Origin: Mariprofundus sp.
GTDB lineage: Bacteria; Pseudomonadota; Zetaproteobacteria; Mariprofundales; Mariprofundaceae
DNA: 50,520 nt
NCBI GenBank assembly: GCA_030951025.1
Contig: JAUZQK010000097.1
Span: 1 to 50,520, forward strand
Direction of reading: 5' to 3'
Shown piece after piece: positions 35,351-44,412 of this stretch. How positions within the stretch are numbered: position 1 is the stretch's first letter; every line of letters starts with the position of its first letter. A program made the position numbers and the translations under genes. The notes under the pieces were generated by a model, which saw only the letters and a program-made list of their open reading frames with translations, did not search any database and had not been told where the DNA came from.

Positions 35351-35412
35351 GCTAGCAGTCAGAGCCAATAAAATAGCCTCAAAGCTGCAGTCTTTGCGCT
35401 GTGATCTGAAAT

Positions 35413-36120
35413 ATGCATAAAATGTATCATACTCATGCGCTGTCCAGATTATTGCTGGCTGCTGCTTTGTTGCTTTTGGTCATCATGACGCAGTCAACAG
35501 CCTGGTATGTGTTGTTGATGGTTGCCTCGATATTCATGCTGCGCCTGCTTGATGGTCATTGGCTGACCAGTATTCGTTTATTGCGTCTGATGCGCTGGTT
35601 CTTGATTCCGATTTTACTATTGCATGCATTGTTATCTCCGGGTCAATTGTTATGGCCGGAACTGGTTGCCTTCATCACGAAAGAAGGTTTAATGCAGGGT
35701 TTGCGTTTGAGCTTGCATCTAGCCGCTGTTTTTTTTGTAGCCATGTTGATATTTCGATTGCTCAGGCGGGCTGAGTGGTTGTATTATATTTTATTGATAC
35801 CATATATAGGTCAGCGTTTGGCGGTGTATGTCTGGATGATGCATTCGATGAAAATAAATATTATGTTATTGCTGGTCGATTTGCGTATGCAGTTTCGTTT
35901 ACGCAAAGATTTGAAATGCTCTGCTTTGCTGTTGATGTCAGCATTTCAACAGACGCTGACCAATGCAGGCGATCATGCCGCTGTGTTATGGTTGCGTTGG
36001 CCGGATGCTTTGGCTCCCCCCCTGGTAGATGAAACAGGCCGTAGTTCTGTGCAGTATTATTTGATGTCTGTATTGCTGGTGTTGCTGGCTTGGGGGTTAT
36101 TTGTACAAGTTTTCTTATGA
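35413..36120 (+). CDS. EcfT/CbiQ-like polytopic membrane protein
   Basis: A 235-aa inner-membrane protein with hydrophobic helices at about residues 10-28, 31-48, 55-78, 95-117 and 211-233. A charged cytoplasmic segment between the fourth and last carries RMQFRLRKDLK (about 156-166). The arrangement resembles the transmembrane (T) component of energy-coupling-factor transporters such as CbiQ/EcfT, where such Arg/Lys helices contact the ATPases. No ATPase or substrate-binding S component is adjacent, so the call is tentative. It lies between fimV and truA, which are direct neighbours in Pseudomonas-type genomes. Confidence 0.5.
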   Translation: MHKMYHTHALSRLLLAAALLLLVIMTQSTAWYVLLMVASIFMLRLLDGHWLTSIRLLRLMRWFLIPILLLHALLSPGQLLWPELVAFITKEGLMQGLRLSLHLAAVFFVAMLIFRLLRRAEWLYYILLIPYIGQRLAVYVWMMHSMKINIMLLLVDLRMQFRLRKDLKCSALLLMSAFQQTLTNAGDHAAVLWLRWPDALAPPLVDETGRSSVQYYLMSVLLVLLAWGLFVQVFL

Positions 36121-36154
36121 ATCGATGGCAAGCCAGAGACAATTGAATAAGAAA

Positions 36155-36199
36155 GATCAGGATAAGATGGATCAGGATAAGATGGATCAGGATAAGAAG
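36155..36199 (+). repeat. Three 15-bp tandem repeats before truA
   Basis: GATCAGGATAAGATG is repeated at 36155-36169, 36170-36184 and, with one codon changed, 36185-36199. In the truA frame it would encode DQDKM-DQDKM-DQDKK. Since the best-supported truA start lies downstream at 36209, the array is probably in the 5' leader, and its last unit supplies the AAGAAGG ribosome-binding site. Confidence 0.8.
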
Positions 36200-36208
36200 G
36201 GCCAGAAT

Positions 36209-37006
36209 ATGAAAAATCAGGACATACAACGTATTGCCATGGTGCTGGAGTTTGATGGTCAGACTTTTCATGGTTGGCAGCAGCAGAATAATGCGATCTC
36301 GGTGCAAGAGACTTTGCAGAATGCGTTGCAGCGCATAGAAGGAGGCTTCGTATCTGCTACGGCTGCAGGTCGTACCGATGCAGGTGTGCATGCTGAAGCG
36401 ATGTTGGTGCATGCTGATATTAGTCTAGAGCGCTGGCAGCGCTCGCATCTGGCTTATGTGCATGGCTGTAACAGCTTTTTACCTGATCAGGTTCGGGTGG
36501 TGGGGGTGCGAGCGGTGCAGGCTGATTTTCATGCCCGCTTTGATTGTCGGGCTAGATCTTACCGTTATCAAATTTGGAACCGTAATACCGCATCAGCCTT
36601 GCAGCGCTGGCAACATTGGTGGATGCCGAGAGCGCTGGACATTGAGGTTATGCGCGAGGCCGCACTGCATTGTATAGGTAAACAGGATTTTAGCGCCTTG
36701 CGCGCAGCTGGTTGTCAGGCCACGAGTGCAATGCGTTGCATTCATACCGTATCGGTCACACAGCATGCCCATTGTATTTCAATTGATGTTGCAGCGGATG
36801 CATTTTTATATCATATGGTACGTAACCTGGTGGGTAACCTGGTAGATGTTGGTCGCGGTAAATCGAATCCAGATGCCTTTGCGCGTTTACTGGCGGGTAA
36901 AGACAGAAGCCTTGGCGCGGCCACTGCGCCTGCACATGGTCTGTATTTTATGGATGCCCTTTATGATGATTTTAGTAGCCGTTCATTGATCGCTTCGATT
37001 GAATGA
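36209..37006 (+). CDS. truA: tRNA pseudouridine synthase TruA
   Basis: Converts U38-U40 in the anticodon stem-loop of tRNAs to pseudouridine. The catalytic motif GRTDAGVHA has Asp57. The N-terminal LEFDGQTFHGWQQQ, the CRARSYRY segment and the FLYHMVRNLVG motif are typical. ATG 36209 is chosen because AAGAAGG lies eight bases upstream and it gives 265 aa, close to the 270 aa of E. coli TruA. Longer starts (TTG 36101, ATG 36125) would add a lysine/aspartate-rich repeat tail that the family does not have. It follows the EcfT-like gene closely and converges on the histidine kinase gene. Confidence 0.93.
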   Translation: MKNQDIQRIAMVLEFDGQTFHGWQQQNNAISVQETLQNALQRIEGGFVSATAAGRTDAGVHAEAMLVHADISLERWQRSHLAYVHGCNSFLPDQVRVVGVRAVQADFHARFDCRARSYRYQIWNRNTASALQRWQHWWMPRALDIEVMREAALHCIGKQDFSALRAAGCQATSAMRCIHTVSVTQHAHCISIDVAADAFLYHMVRNLVGNLVDVGRGKSNPDAFARLLAGKDRSLGAATAPAHGLYFMDALYDDFSSRSLIASIE

Positions 37007-37030
37007 AACGGGTGTCCTTCTTAGCCCGGG

Positions 37031-39148
37031 TTAGTTGTTGATGGCTTGTATCACGGCCTCTTTTAATTTTTCCATATTGATCGGTTTATTTAACAGTGTG
37101 ACATTATGGTCGATGACCTGTTGCAGCTGATGATCCTCAGCAAAGGCTGAAATCATGATGATCGGCAGCGTGGCATCGCGTTCCCGAATGTGTTCAATCA
37201 GTTTTAAGCCGTCCATGACAGGCATTTTGTAATCGCTGATAATGAGATCAAAATGGCTGTCTTTCTGTTGAAAGAGCTCGAGGGCTATTTTGCCGTTTTC
37301 AGCAGTTTCAGATGTAATATTAATATGTGACAACATGGCCTGATGAATCTTAAGGATGTCAGCTACATCATCGACAATGAGGGCATGATGATGGCGATCC
37401 AGACATTCTACTGCTGTTGTCGAGGCACTTTTTTCAACAGTTGTTTGATCATCTTGCTGTGAAGTATCAGCAATATAAGGTGGTAAATGAATACTGAATC
37501 TGGTTTTTTTCTCGCAGCTGGATTGAACTTCAATGCAACCATGATTGCGCTTGATAATGTGTTGAACCATGGTCAAACCCAGACCTGAACCACCCTGACT
37601 GCTTTTGGATGTCCAGAAGGGTTTAAAAATAGTGTCGATGTTTTCGGCTGCAATGCCAATGCCATTGTCGGTGACTTGAATACACAAACAGGGGTGGCCA
37701 GGTTTGGCTAACTGGTGTTGGTAATCATTGTAAATACGAACCTTGATATGGCCGCTATGGGTAATGGCCTGGGTGGAGTTGTTGATGAGGTTTAAGAGCA
37801 TTTGCTCGATTTCAGTAACACTGATGGCAACATCATGCAGGGAGTCATCAATGGCTGATATGAGCTGGATATGCTGAGGCAACTGCAAACGAGCCAGGCC
37901 AATGATATGTTCCAATGGTTTATGTAAGGCATGTCCCTCGGTGTAATGGGGCATAAGCTCGGTATCTGTGTTTTTACCCAAGGTGAGCAAATGACTGATC
38001 AGTTCAGCGCCTCTGTCACCGGCGGTAATGATGGCTTCAAGCTGTTGCTTTTCGGATTCGTTGGTACTGTTCATTTGGATGACTTCGGCATAACCGATCA
38101 TGTTGGTCAGGACATTGCGAAAATCATGCACAATGCCAGCCACCAGTGTGGACATATAGGCATGCCGATGCACCGATTCGAGCTCCTCCTGCATGGTTTC
38201 CCGCAAGGTAATATCATAGACAAAACAAACACCGATCGAACGCTTGCGCCAGCGCATGGAGATGGCTGTCATCATTAGCTTGAGAATATTACCTTTGTTA
38301 TCCTGGGCGCGAATATAGATGCTTTGGGCATTGTGTTGCTCGTTGTTTGTCGGATTGAAAACAGAGCGGCAGAAAAGTAGTAGCTCCTGACGGTCTTCAG
38401 GCAGAGTGAGTGTATCAACATGCGCTCCAAGCAGATCATCGGAGTCGTATTGAAACAGATTACGCATGGCTGTGTTGCTATACATGATTTTCGCTTTTTG
38501 CTCTGTATCGAGTTGAAAAGTGAATACTGGCAACGGCCCTTTATCCATCAAATGAAATGAGCTTTCCTCTGCTTCTCTTTGCCTTTTCAGAGCATCTTCT
38601 GCCTTTTTTCCAACCAGAGCGATGTATAACGGAATGATTAATAAAGCAGTAATTTGCCAGCTAAGCAGGGTGTAATCGATGGCGATTGAGGTATAAAAGT
38701 TGGCATATACACACATCGATAGAAGGGTGGTCAGGCTGCAGGTTTGGGAATAGCGCATCATGGCGTTGCCGAAACGAAAACTATTGCCCAAAATAATGAC
38801 CAGTAAAAGAAAATAAAGGCCGCTGCTCTGTCCACCATCAATGAGCATGCTGAAACTGACAACAAGGGTATCGAGCAGAGGGAAAAGCAGTATGCGATAG
38901 GGTGATAAAGGCATGCGGCGTATGGCGGGGATCGAGAACAAGGTGATTAGGAAATATATTGCCGAAACAGACAACAATAGGTTTTGATAATAGGCAAAAT
39001 TTTCCGCATGTAAAAAGAGATAGAGAATGCCGGTCGAGGCAAAAGCGAGGCGTGCATAAGCCTGTTCGATTTGTGTTTTTGATAAGAATTGATCATTGAT
39101 CTGACCATGTTTTAACAACCAGTTTTCAATGATGTATTGACTTAACAA
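37031..39148 (-). CDS. Hybrid sensor histidine kinase/response regulator
   Basis: A 705-aa two-component protein. Six hydrophobic helices (about 35-185) form a membrane sensor with little periplasmic sequence. A PAS domain follows (about 205-325). The HisKA dimerisation domain carries His341 in IVHDFRN. The ATPase domain (about 440-560) has NLINNSTQA (N box), DNGIGI (G1) and GGSGLGL (G2). A receiver domain (about 585-703) has the phosphoacceptor Asp639 in SDYKMPVMDG and a late Lys. The start is a TTG with AAGGTG eight bases upstream. No separate regulator gene is adjacent, so the output partner is unknown. The gene is convergent with truA. Confidence 0.88.
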   Translation of the reverse strand: MLSQYIIENWLLKHGQINDQFLSKTQIEQAYARLAFASTGILYLFLHAENFAYYQNLLLSVSAIYFLITLFSIPAIRRMPLSPYRILLFPLLDTLVVSFSMLIDGGQSSGLYFLLLVIILGNSFRFGNAMMRYSQTCSLTTLLSMCVYANFYTSIAIDYTLLSWQITALLIIPLYIALVGKKAEDALKRQREAEESSFHLMDKGPLPVFTFQLDTEQKAKIMYSNTAMRNLFQYDSDDLLGAHVDTLTLPEDRQELLLFCRSVFNPTNNEQHNAQSIYIRAQDNKGNILKLMMTAISMRWRKRSIGVCFVYDITLRETMQEELESVHRHAYMSTLVAGIVHDFRNVLTNMIGYAEVIQMNSTNESEKQQLEAIITAGDRGAELISHLLTLGKNTDTELMPHYTEGHALHKPLEHIIGLARLQLPQHIQLISAIDDSLHDVAISVTEIEQMLLNLINNSTQAITHSGHIKVRIYNDYQHQLAKPGHPCLCIQVTDNGIGIAAENIDTIFKPFWTSKSSQGGSGLGLTMVQHIIKRNHGCIEVQSSCEKKTRFSIHLPPYIADTSQQDDQTTVEKSASTTAVECLDRHHHALIVDDVADILKIHQAMLSHINITSETAENGKIALELFQQKDSHFDLIISDYKMPVMDGLKLIEHIRERDATLPIIMISAFAEDHQLQQVIDHNVTLLNKPINMEKLKEAVIQAINN

Positions 39149-39304
39149 GGTATTTTCACCTTTTTATTCGTCGTCAATGACTGGGTTAAAATCATCCTGA
39201 TCATGGCTAATACGCTAACCTGAACGATTCACGAATACCACATCGAAGCTCTTTGTGTAAGCCCAAATGAAAGTGTCCGCTTTATGCTTTGGCGAAGCCA
39301 TGGC

Positions 39305-40021
39305 TTATGTTGCCAACATTTCTTCAGCACGCGCAAGATCGGCTGGTGTATCGACACCGATGCAGTGGAAATCACCAACGCTTACAGCAATGGCATAATT
39401 ATGATGCAACACGCGCAATTGCTCCAGTTGTTCGGTTTGTTCGCTTTCACATGGCTCGAGCGAAGGATACAAGAGCAGAAACTCTTTGCGGTAGGCGTAG
39501 AGGCCGACATGTTGTAGCGCTATGGACTGACCTGTGCGCGGATAAGGGATGGCGGCGCGGCTGAAATACATGGCGCGCCCCTTGGCATTGCACACCACCT
39601 TAACCACATTGGCATCGTGCAAATCAGATGCCGAACGGATGGGGTGTGCCAGAGTGGCCATCGGCAGATAGGCATCGGATTGAAATGGCTTGATCACAGC
39701 GCGAATGGCGGCAGGATCAATGAGAGGCTCATCACCTTGCACATTGATCACCACATCACAATCACTATCGGCAAGAGCTTCAGCCAATCGATCACTGCCA
39801 CTTGGATGATCTGAGCGGGTCATGCAGGCCGTCACGCCTGCCTGGCGCGCGACTTCGGCAATGCGCTCATCATCTGTAGCAACAAATACAGCCCCGACAT
39901 CAGCCGCCAAGGCTTTTTCGATGACGTGCGAAAGCATTGGCTTGCCGGCCAATAGCGCCAGCGGTTTACCGGGGAAACGGGTTGAGTCCATGCGAGCGGG
40001 AATACCAATGGCGATTTTCAT
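39305..40021 (-). CDS. kdsB: CMP-KDO synthetase KdsB
   Basis: 3-deoxy-manno-octulosonate cytidylyltransferase, which activates KDO with CTP for LPS inner-core assembly. The 238-aa protein is slightly shorter than the ~248 aa of E. coli. It has the N-terminal IPARMDSTRFPGKPL (about 7-21), VATDDERI, VNVQGDEPLI-type (INVQGDEPLID) and the late GVDTPADL. ATG 40019-40021 is the true start; an upstream in-frame start would run into the dispersed repeat. It is the last gene of the glycan cluster on this strand; 111 repeat-bearing bases separate it from hldA. Confidence 0.95.
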   Translation of the reverse strand: MKIAIGIPARMDSTRFPGKPLALLAGKPMLSHVIEKALAADVGAVFVATDDERIAEVARQAGVTACMTRSDHPSGSDRLAEALADSDCDVVINVQGDEPLIDPAAIRAVIKPFQSDAYLPMATLAHPIRSASDLHDANVVKVVCNAKGRAMYFSRAAIPYPRTGQSIALQHVGLYAYRKEFLLLYPSLEPCESEQTEQLEQLRVLHHNYAIAVSVGDFHCIGVDTPADLARAEEMLAT

Positions 40022-40026
40022 AATTG

Positions 40027-40125
40027 GGAACCACAGATGAACGCAGATGAATGCAGATGGAAACAACGACATCTCCAGTTTAAAGACTTTATATCTGTGT
40101 TCATCCGTGTGTGTCTGTGGCTAAT
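40027..40125. repeat. Dispersed repeat, CCACAGATGAACGCAGATG form
   Basis: The kdsB-hldA spacer has ACCACAGATGAACGCAGATG on the left and, inverted on the right, TCTGTGTTCATCCGTGTGTG with TCTGTGG. These arms resemble the ACCACAGATGNACRCAGATG intergenic repeats found in many environmental bacterial genomes and the GCAGAG repeats at 9745 and 22021. It interrupts an otherwise compact operon. Confidence 0.7.
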
Positions 40126-40132
40126 ATGCATA

Positions 40133-41050
40133 TTAAAAGCCCTCGATTTCATTCCAGCTGGCGGTGGCTGTACCCACTTTTCCAACCACCACACCGGCGG
40201 CACGGTTGGCGATCTTGGCGGCACTCAATGCATCATCACCACGCGCCAGACAGGCAGTGAATACGGCAATGACAGTATCGCCGGCACCGGTTACATCAAA
40301 AATATCACGTGCGGCGGTGGGGATATGATGACTCTCTTTGCCATCATAGAGTGTCATACCGCGTTCGGAGCGGGTCAGTAACACATAGTTCAAATCGAGC
40401 TGTTGATGTAATGCGCGGGCGATGCCTTCGGCATGTGCATCATCATTGATGGCCTCCATGCCAGCCATGGCAGCACCTTCGGATAAATTCGGGGTGATCA
40501 CCGTAGCGCCCCGATAGGCATCGGTATGCTCCGGCTTGGGGTCGACTGCAATAATGCTGCCTTGCAGACGCTCAATCAGTTGCTTGATGAAATCATTGCT
40601 TAATACACCTTTGCCATAATCCGATAAAATAACAGCAGCGGCTGTGGGTAATAATTCATCCAGACTATTGATCAAATGCTGCTGGCTGGCTGGTTGGGCA
40701 GTCTGTGTCCATTCGCGATCATAACGTACAACCTGCTGATGGCGGGCAATAATGCGGGTTTTGATGGCGGTGGGGCGATCATTGGTTTTGGTCAATACAC
40801 CACGATTATCCGAGTTTAATTCAGCCAATCGTTTTTTCACCCATTCACCGGGTTCATCATCACCCACCAAGCCCAACATCGCCGATGATGTATCGAGCGC
40901 GTGCAAATTGCGCACCACATTTGCTGAACCACCGAGTCTGCGATCAATCTCATGAACCGAAACCACGGGCACCGGTGCTTCGGGAGAAATGCGGGTCACA
41001 TCGCCCCAGATGAATTCATCCACAATTATGTCACCAATGACAAGAATCAA
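40133..41050 (-). CDS. hldA: D-glycero-beta-D-manno-heptose-7-phosphate kinase (HldA/RfaE domain I)
   Basis: Phosphorylates heptose 7-phosphate at C1 on the way to ADP-heptose for the LPS inner core. The 305-aa PfkB-family protein has the N-terminal GDIIVDEFIWGD, the glycine-rich LGGSANVVRNL, VDPKPEH and the catalytic Asp258 in DVTGAGDT. It corresponds only to the kinase half of the E. coli HldE fusion, so the adenylyltransferase (HldC/RfaE domain II) must be encoded elsewhere. The start is a TTG with AGGAG seven bases upstream. It lies 24 bases after the aminotransferase gene. Confidence 0.92.
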   Translation of the reverse strand: MILVIGDIIVDEFIWGDVTRISPEAPVPVVSVHEIDRRLGGSANVVRNLHALDTSSAMLGLVGDDEPGEWVKKRLAELNSDNRGVLTKTNDRPTAIKTRIIARHQQVVRYDREWTQTAQPASQQHLINSLDELLPTAAAVILSDYGKGVLSNDFIKQLIERLQGSIIAVDPKPEHTDAYRGATVITPNLSEGAAMAGMEAINDDAHAEGIARALHQQLDLNYVLLTRSERGMTLYDGKESHHIPTAARDIFDVTGAGDTVIAVFTACLARGDDALSAAKIANRAAGVVVGKVGTATASWNEIEGF

Positions 41051-41074
41051 AATAATACTCCTATGAGAACGAGA

Positions 41075-42223
41075 TTAGCGATTCTGCAAACTTTTCAGGC
41101 TCTGGTCTATGACACGTTGCTGTTGCTCTTCAATGTCTGGCCACAAAGGCAGCCTGACTATGCAATCAGATAATTGCTCGGTGTTGGCAAGTTTACCGGA
41201 TGTGCGGCAATGAGATAAACCTGCCGGAGCCAAGTGTAATGGTACATAATGAAATACGCTTAAAATATTGTGTGCTTTCATGGTGCTGATAAAAGCGGCG
41301 CGTTCTGTTTGACTATTCAGCAGTAAATAATACATATGGGCATTGTGCTGGCAGTCGGAGGGGATGATGGGACGACGTAAAATACCTTTACCTTCCAATG
41401 TTTCAAATGCTTTGTGGTAGGTGTGCCAGATATTTAACCGGCGTTCGGTAATGGCATCGGCATGCTGCAATTGCGCCCATAAAAAAGCTGCAATCAATTC
41501 ACCGGGCAGAAAGGATGAACCGATATCCACCCAAGTATATTTATCCACTTCACCACGAAAAAAACTGCTGCGGTTGGTACCTTTTTCCCACAGGATTTCA
41601 GCCCGTTCGGCAAAACGCCCGTCATTAATCAGCAGTGCGCCACCTTCACCGGAAATGACATTTTTGGTCTCATGGAAACTGAATGCAGCCAAATGCCCGA
41701 TGCCGCCGAGTGCTTTGCCTTGATAGGTGGACATCACACCTTGCGCAGCATCCTCGATCACAAACAAGTCATATTGATCGGCCAGCTCCATGATGCGATC
41801 CATGGCGCAGCTCACACCGGCGTAATGTACTACGACAATGGCTTTGGTTTTATCCGTAATGGCTGCTTCGATCAGCTTTTCATCCATGTTCAGTGTGTCG
41901 GCACGAATATCGATAAATACAGGTGTTGCACCACGCAATACAAAGGCATTGGCGGTGGAAACAAAGGTATAAGATGGCATGATCACTTCATCGCCGGCTT
42001 GAAGGTCAATCAGCAGTGCTGCCATTTCCAGAGCTGCTGTGCAGGAATGGGTCAATAAAGCTTTTGTACAGCCTGTCTTTTCTTCTAACCAACTTTGGCA
42101 GCGTTGTGTGAACGGGCCATTGCCAGCCAATTGGCCACGTTGGTGCGCCTCGAGCATATAGGTGGTTTCATTACCGCTCATATACGGTTTATTGAACGGA
42201 ATAAATGATTCGCTGGATGTCAT
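41075..42223 (-). CDS. wecE: dTDP-4-amino-4,6-dideoxygalactose transaminase (WecE/RffA)
   Basis: A PLP-dependent DegT/DnrJ-family sugar aminotransferase that should turn dTDP-4-keto-6-deoxyglucose into dTDP-Fuc4N. The 382-aa sequence follows E. coli WecE closely by recall: IPFNKPYMSGNE at the start, DEVIMPSYTFVSTANAFVLRG, EDAAQGVMSTY, PLP-binding Lys187 in SFHETKN, and GTNRSSFFRGEVDKYTW. The ATG at 42221-42223 overlaps the stop of the GT-C gene (ATGA) and has AGGAG upstream. Its next-door WecD-like acetyltransferase supports the Fuc4NAc assignment. rmlA and rmlB, needed for its substrate, are not in the window. Confidence 0.92.
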   Translation of the reverse strand: MTSSESFIPFNKPYMSGNETTYMLEAHQRGQLAGNGPFTQRCQSWLEEKTGCTKALLTHSCTAALEMAALLIDLQAGDEVIMPSYTFVSTANAFVLRGATPVFIDIRADTLNMDEKLIEAAITDKTKAIVVVHYAGVSCAMDRIMELADQYDLFVIEDAAQGVMSTYQGKALGGIGHLAAFSFHETKNVISGEGGALLINDGRFAERAEILWEKGTNRSSFFRGEVDKYTWVDIGSSFLPGELIAAFLWAQLQHADAITERRLNIWHTYHKAFETLEGKGILRRPIIPSDCQHNAHMYYLLLNSQTERAAFISTMKAHNILSVFHYVPLHLAPAGLSHCRTSGKLANTEQLSDCIVRLPLWPDIEEQQQRVIDQSLKSLQNR

Positions 42224-43626
42224 GGTAATGCTTTCTCCTGCCAATAGAGATACACATAGCTGCCACGTAAATGCCATTTCTTAACCAGCCGTCCGAATGC
42301 TGGTGTTTCAACTTCGGCTAGAATATAGACATTGTTTTCCTGACCATCATACCAGTGAATGGGTTTTCGTTGTTGCCGCCAGACATCGATATAAGCTGCG
42401 ATAGCAAGCCCTGAAGCAACATCATTCTGGGTGCGTAACGGTGCGTTTTCAGTTAACTGCATGATCTCAGTAGATACGATTTTGACATCGCGTTCTGGCC
42501 GCCAGTCTTTGATATAAGGTAGAATGGCTAGGCTGTAAGGTATTTTCAGCAGAACGACGAGCGCAATCAGCATGATGCTTTGACGTAGATGTTGTGGATT
42601 CAATTGTAACATGAAGCCTGTAAGTAGCAGGGCAACCAGCCCATAGAGTGGCACAAGATAACGCGGTGTCGCACCGGCGGAAATCCAGAAGGGTAAAAAG
42701 CAGGCGATCAGTAACAAAGCCAGAATAGTCAGTTTTTGATCCAAGATAAAACGATGTTTCTTGCGCAGCCATAACCAAACTAAAACGAGAGAGACAGGCA
42801 AAGCACGAAACAGAAATATAAGCGGGAAGCTAATCCAGTGTTTTAGATAATCAAAAATACTATAACCGGTGAAATTACGCAGCACATCATTGATACTCGT
42901 TGTGGCTGTATTGGCTCCGCTGGGCACAACAAAGCTTTGCCAAAGAACAGGAACAGAGAGCGCCAACAAGCCGGATGGAATAAACCAGAATTTCTTCAAT
43001 AAAGACCACCGCTTAAGCTGCCATAATAAGATAAAACCTGAAATACCAAACAGTACATAAGCGGTGATGTTTTTGGTTAAAAATGCTAGTGATATAAAAA
43101 ATAGGGAGAGCAAAAACCATGTGAACCGTTCATCTTCAATCGCACGCCACAACGATGTGATGGCTGCAAAGATAAAGAAGCCAAATGTCGCATCGACATA
43201 ACCCAGCCAGCCATACCAAAAGGCAACTTCGCCCATGGATAAATAAACCAGAGCAGCTAACCAGCCCACATGAGCATGTTTAGACCCATACAGCCAGCGT
43301 GCAGTCATTGCCGCACAGGTAGCCCCCAGCCATGTTGCCATGACAGAGGTGAATCGCACTGCGAGATCCACATGTTCCCAGCCGATCAAGCTGCTGATCG
43401 CGATGACTGGCCAATGCCATAACACCGAGTGAGGCCAGATCATGCCGAATATAGAGGAGTGCAACCAGTCATCACGTACGAACATTTCGTAGGACTTCAA
43501 GGCCATCAAACCTTCTTCACCGACATATTGCATCACAGGCAGGGGTAGTAACATGAATAGGGCTGCGATGCAGGTCAACGTTTTTAGTGTAGGCTTCATG
43601 CCTAGTTGGTTGAGTTTTTGTAGCAT
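42220..43626 (-). CDS. ArnT/PMT-like GT-C glycosyltransferase (polytopic)
   Basis: A 468-aa membrane protein with roughly ten to twelve hydrophobic helices. The first periplasmic loop has EEGLMALKSYEMFVRDDW (about 37-54), the acidic pair and EM-x3-DW pattern of GT-C enzymes such as ArnT and PMT. These transfer sugars from polyprenyl phosphate to lipid A, proteins or other acceptors in the periplasm. The last 90 residues are a soluble C-terminal domain. Placed between the wecE-like and wecD-like genes with overlaps on both sides, it most likely uses an undecaprenyl-linked amino sugar made by its neighbours. The acceptor is unknown. Confidence 0.75.
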   Translation of the reverse strand: MLQKLNQLGMKPTLKTLTCIAALFMLLPLPVMQYVGEEGLMALKSYEMFVRDDWLHSSIFGMIWPHSVLWHWPVIAISSLIGWEHVDLAVRFTSVMATWLGATCAAMTARWLYGSKHAHVGWLAALVYLSMGEVAFWYGWLGYVDATFGFFIFAAITSLWRAIEDERFTWFLLSLFFISLAFLTKNITAYVLFGISGFILLWQLKRWSLLKKFWFIPSGLLALSVPVLWQSFVVPSGANTATTSINDVLRNFTGYSIFDYLKHWISFPLIFLFRALPVSLVLVWLWLRKKHRFILDQKLTILALLLIACFLPFWISAGATPRYLVPLYGLVALLLTGFMLQLNPQHLRQSIMLIALVVLLKIPYSLAILPYIKDWRPERDVKIVSTEIMQLTENAPLRTQNDVASGLAIAAYIDVWRQQRKPIHWYDGQENNVYILAEVETPAFGRLVKKWHLRGSYVYLYWQEKALP

Positions 43627-44412
43627 TTACTGCTGCCAACGATGGAATGAATATTGTGGGTTTCTGAACTTGAAACCGAGCCGGGCATGCAGATTCAGCG
43701 AAGGAATATTATTGGTAGAAACCAGTGTTTCCGCATAACGCAAGCCACTCTCCTGCATGCGTTGCAGTGAACCCAACCATAGATAATCTCCTAGACCGGC
43801 ACGAATATACTTTTTTGAAAATCCGGCAATGATCAGATGGTTTTCTTTTCGAGCCATGAAACCGGCAGCTTCCCCATTGACTTCAACAATGTCGAAAATT
43901 ACGTTTTTGTTATGTAGCAGGTCGCATACCCATAACTCGAAACGTCGGTTGGCAGTATTTTCTGGGCACTGAAAATCCTCATGAAAGCGATCGTTGCTGA
44001 AGGATTCTTTAGCTATTGCGGAAACTACTTTTATAGCTGTATCTTGTCTGTGCTCCAGTGTTAAAAAACTAATGCTTTTGTGTTTGAAACGCGCGGGGAT
44101 AAATTGCAATGGGTTGTCGTCAAAGGCTTGCATCTTTCGGCTTTTATTGAATTGAATGACAGGGCAGACGGTCCCTTCCACTAGATAAAAGCCGCACTGC
44201 TGCAGGCTGTGTGCCAAGTTTAAATGCGCCTTTGGGAGTCTGGCGAAAATAAAGAATTTTTTAAATTCCTGTTGCAAGCAAGCGAGTGCGTTCGCAAGTG
44301 TCTGTTGATCCAGCTTCGTCAGAGATGTTTCATCCAGGCTGAAAGATTTTATGCCGAGATTTCTTTCTTCCCACGGTGTCTCATTGAACACCTTGAAGTT
44401 CATATTATTCAT
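43627..44412 (-). CDS. wecD: WecD/RffC-like dTDP-fucosamine acetyltransferase
   Basis: A 261-aa GNAT-fold protein expected to N-acetylate dTDP-4-amino-4,6-dideoxygalactose. The N-terminal WEERNLGIKS resembles the WENAFFGVNS start of E. coli RffC, and LQQCGFYLVEGTV matches its LQQLGFSLVEGEV. AKESFSNDRFHEDF and the acetyl-CoA loop RAGLGDYLWL (about 215-224) follow in order. It is about 35 residues longer than the E. coli protein. ATG 44412 overlaps the end of the GT2 gene by eight bases; ATG 44403 is possible. The GT-C gene starts immediately after its stop codon. Confidence 0.78.
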   Translation of the reverse strand: MNNMNFKVFNETPWEERNLGIKSFSLDETSLTKLDQQTLANALACLQQEFKKFFIFARLPKAHLNLAHSLQQCGFYLVEGTVCPVIQFNKSRKMQAFDDNPLQFIPARFKHKSISFLTLEHRQDTAIKVVSAIAKESFSNDRFHEDFQCPENTANRRFELWVCDLLHNKNVIFDIVEVNGEAAGFMARKENHLIIAGFSKKYIRAGLGDYLWLGSLQRMQESGLRYAETLVSTNNIPSLNLHARLGFKFRNPQYSFHRWQQ

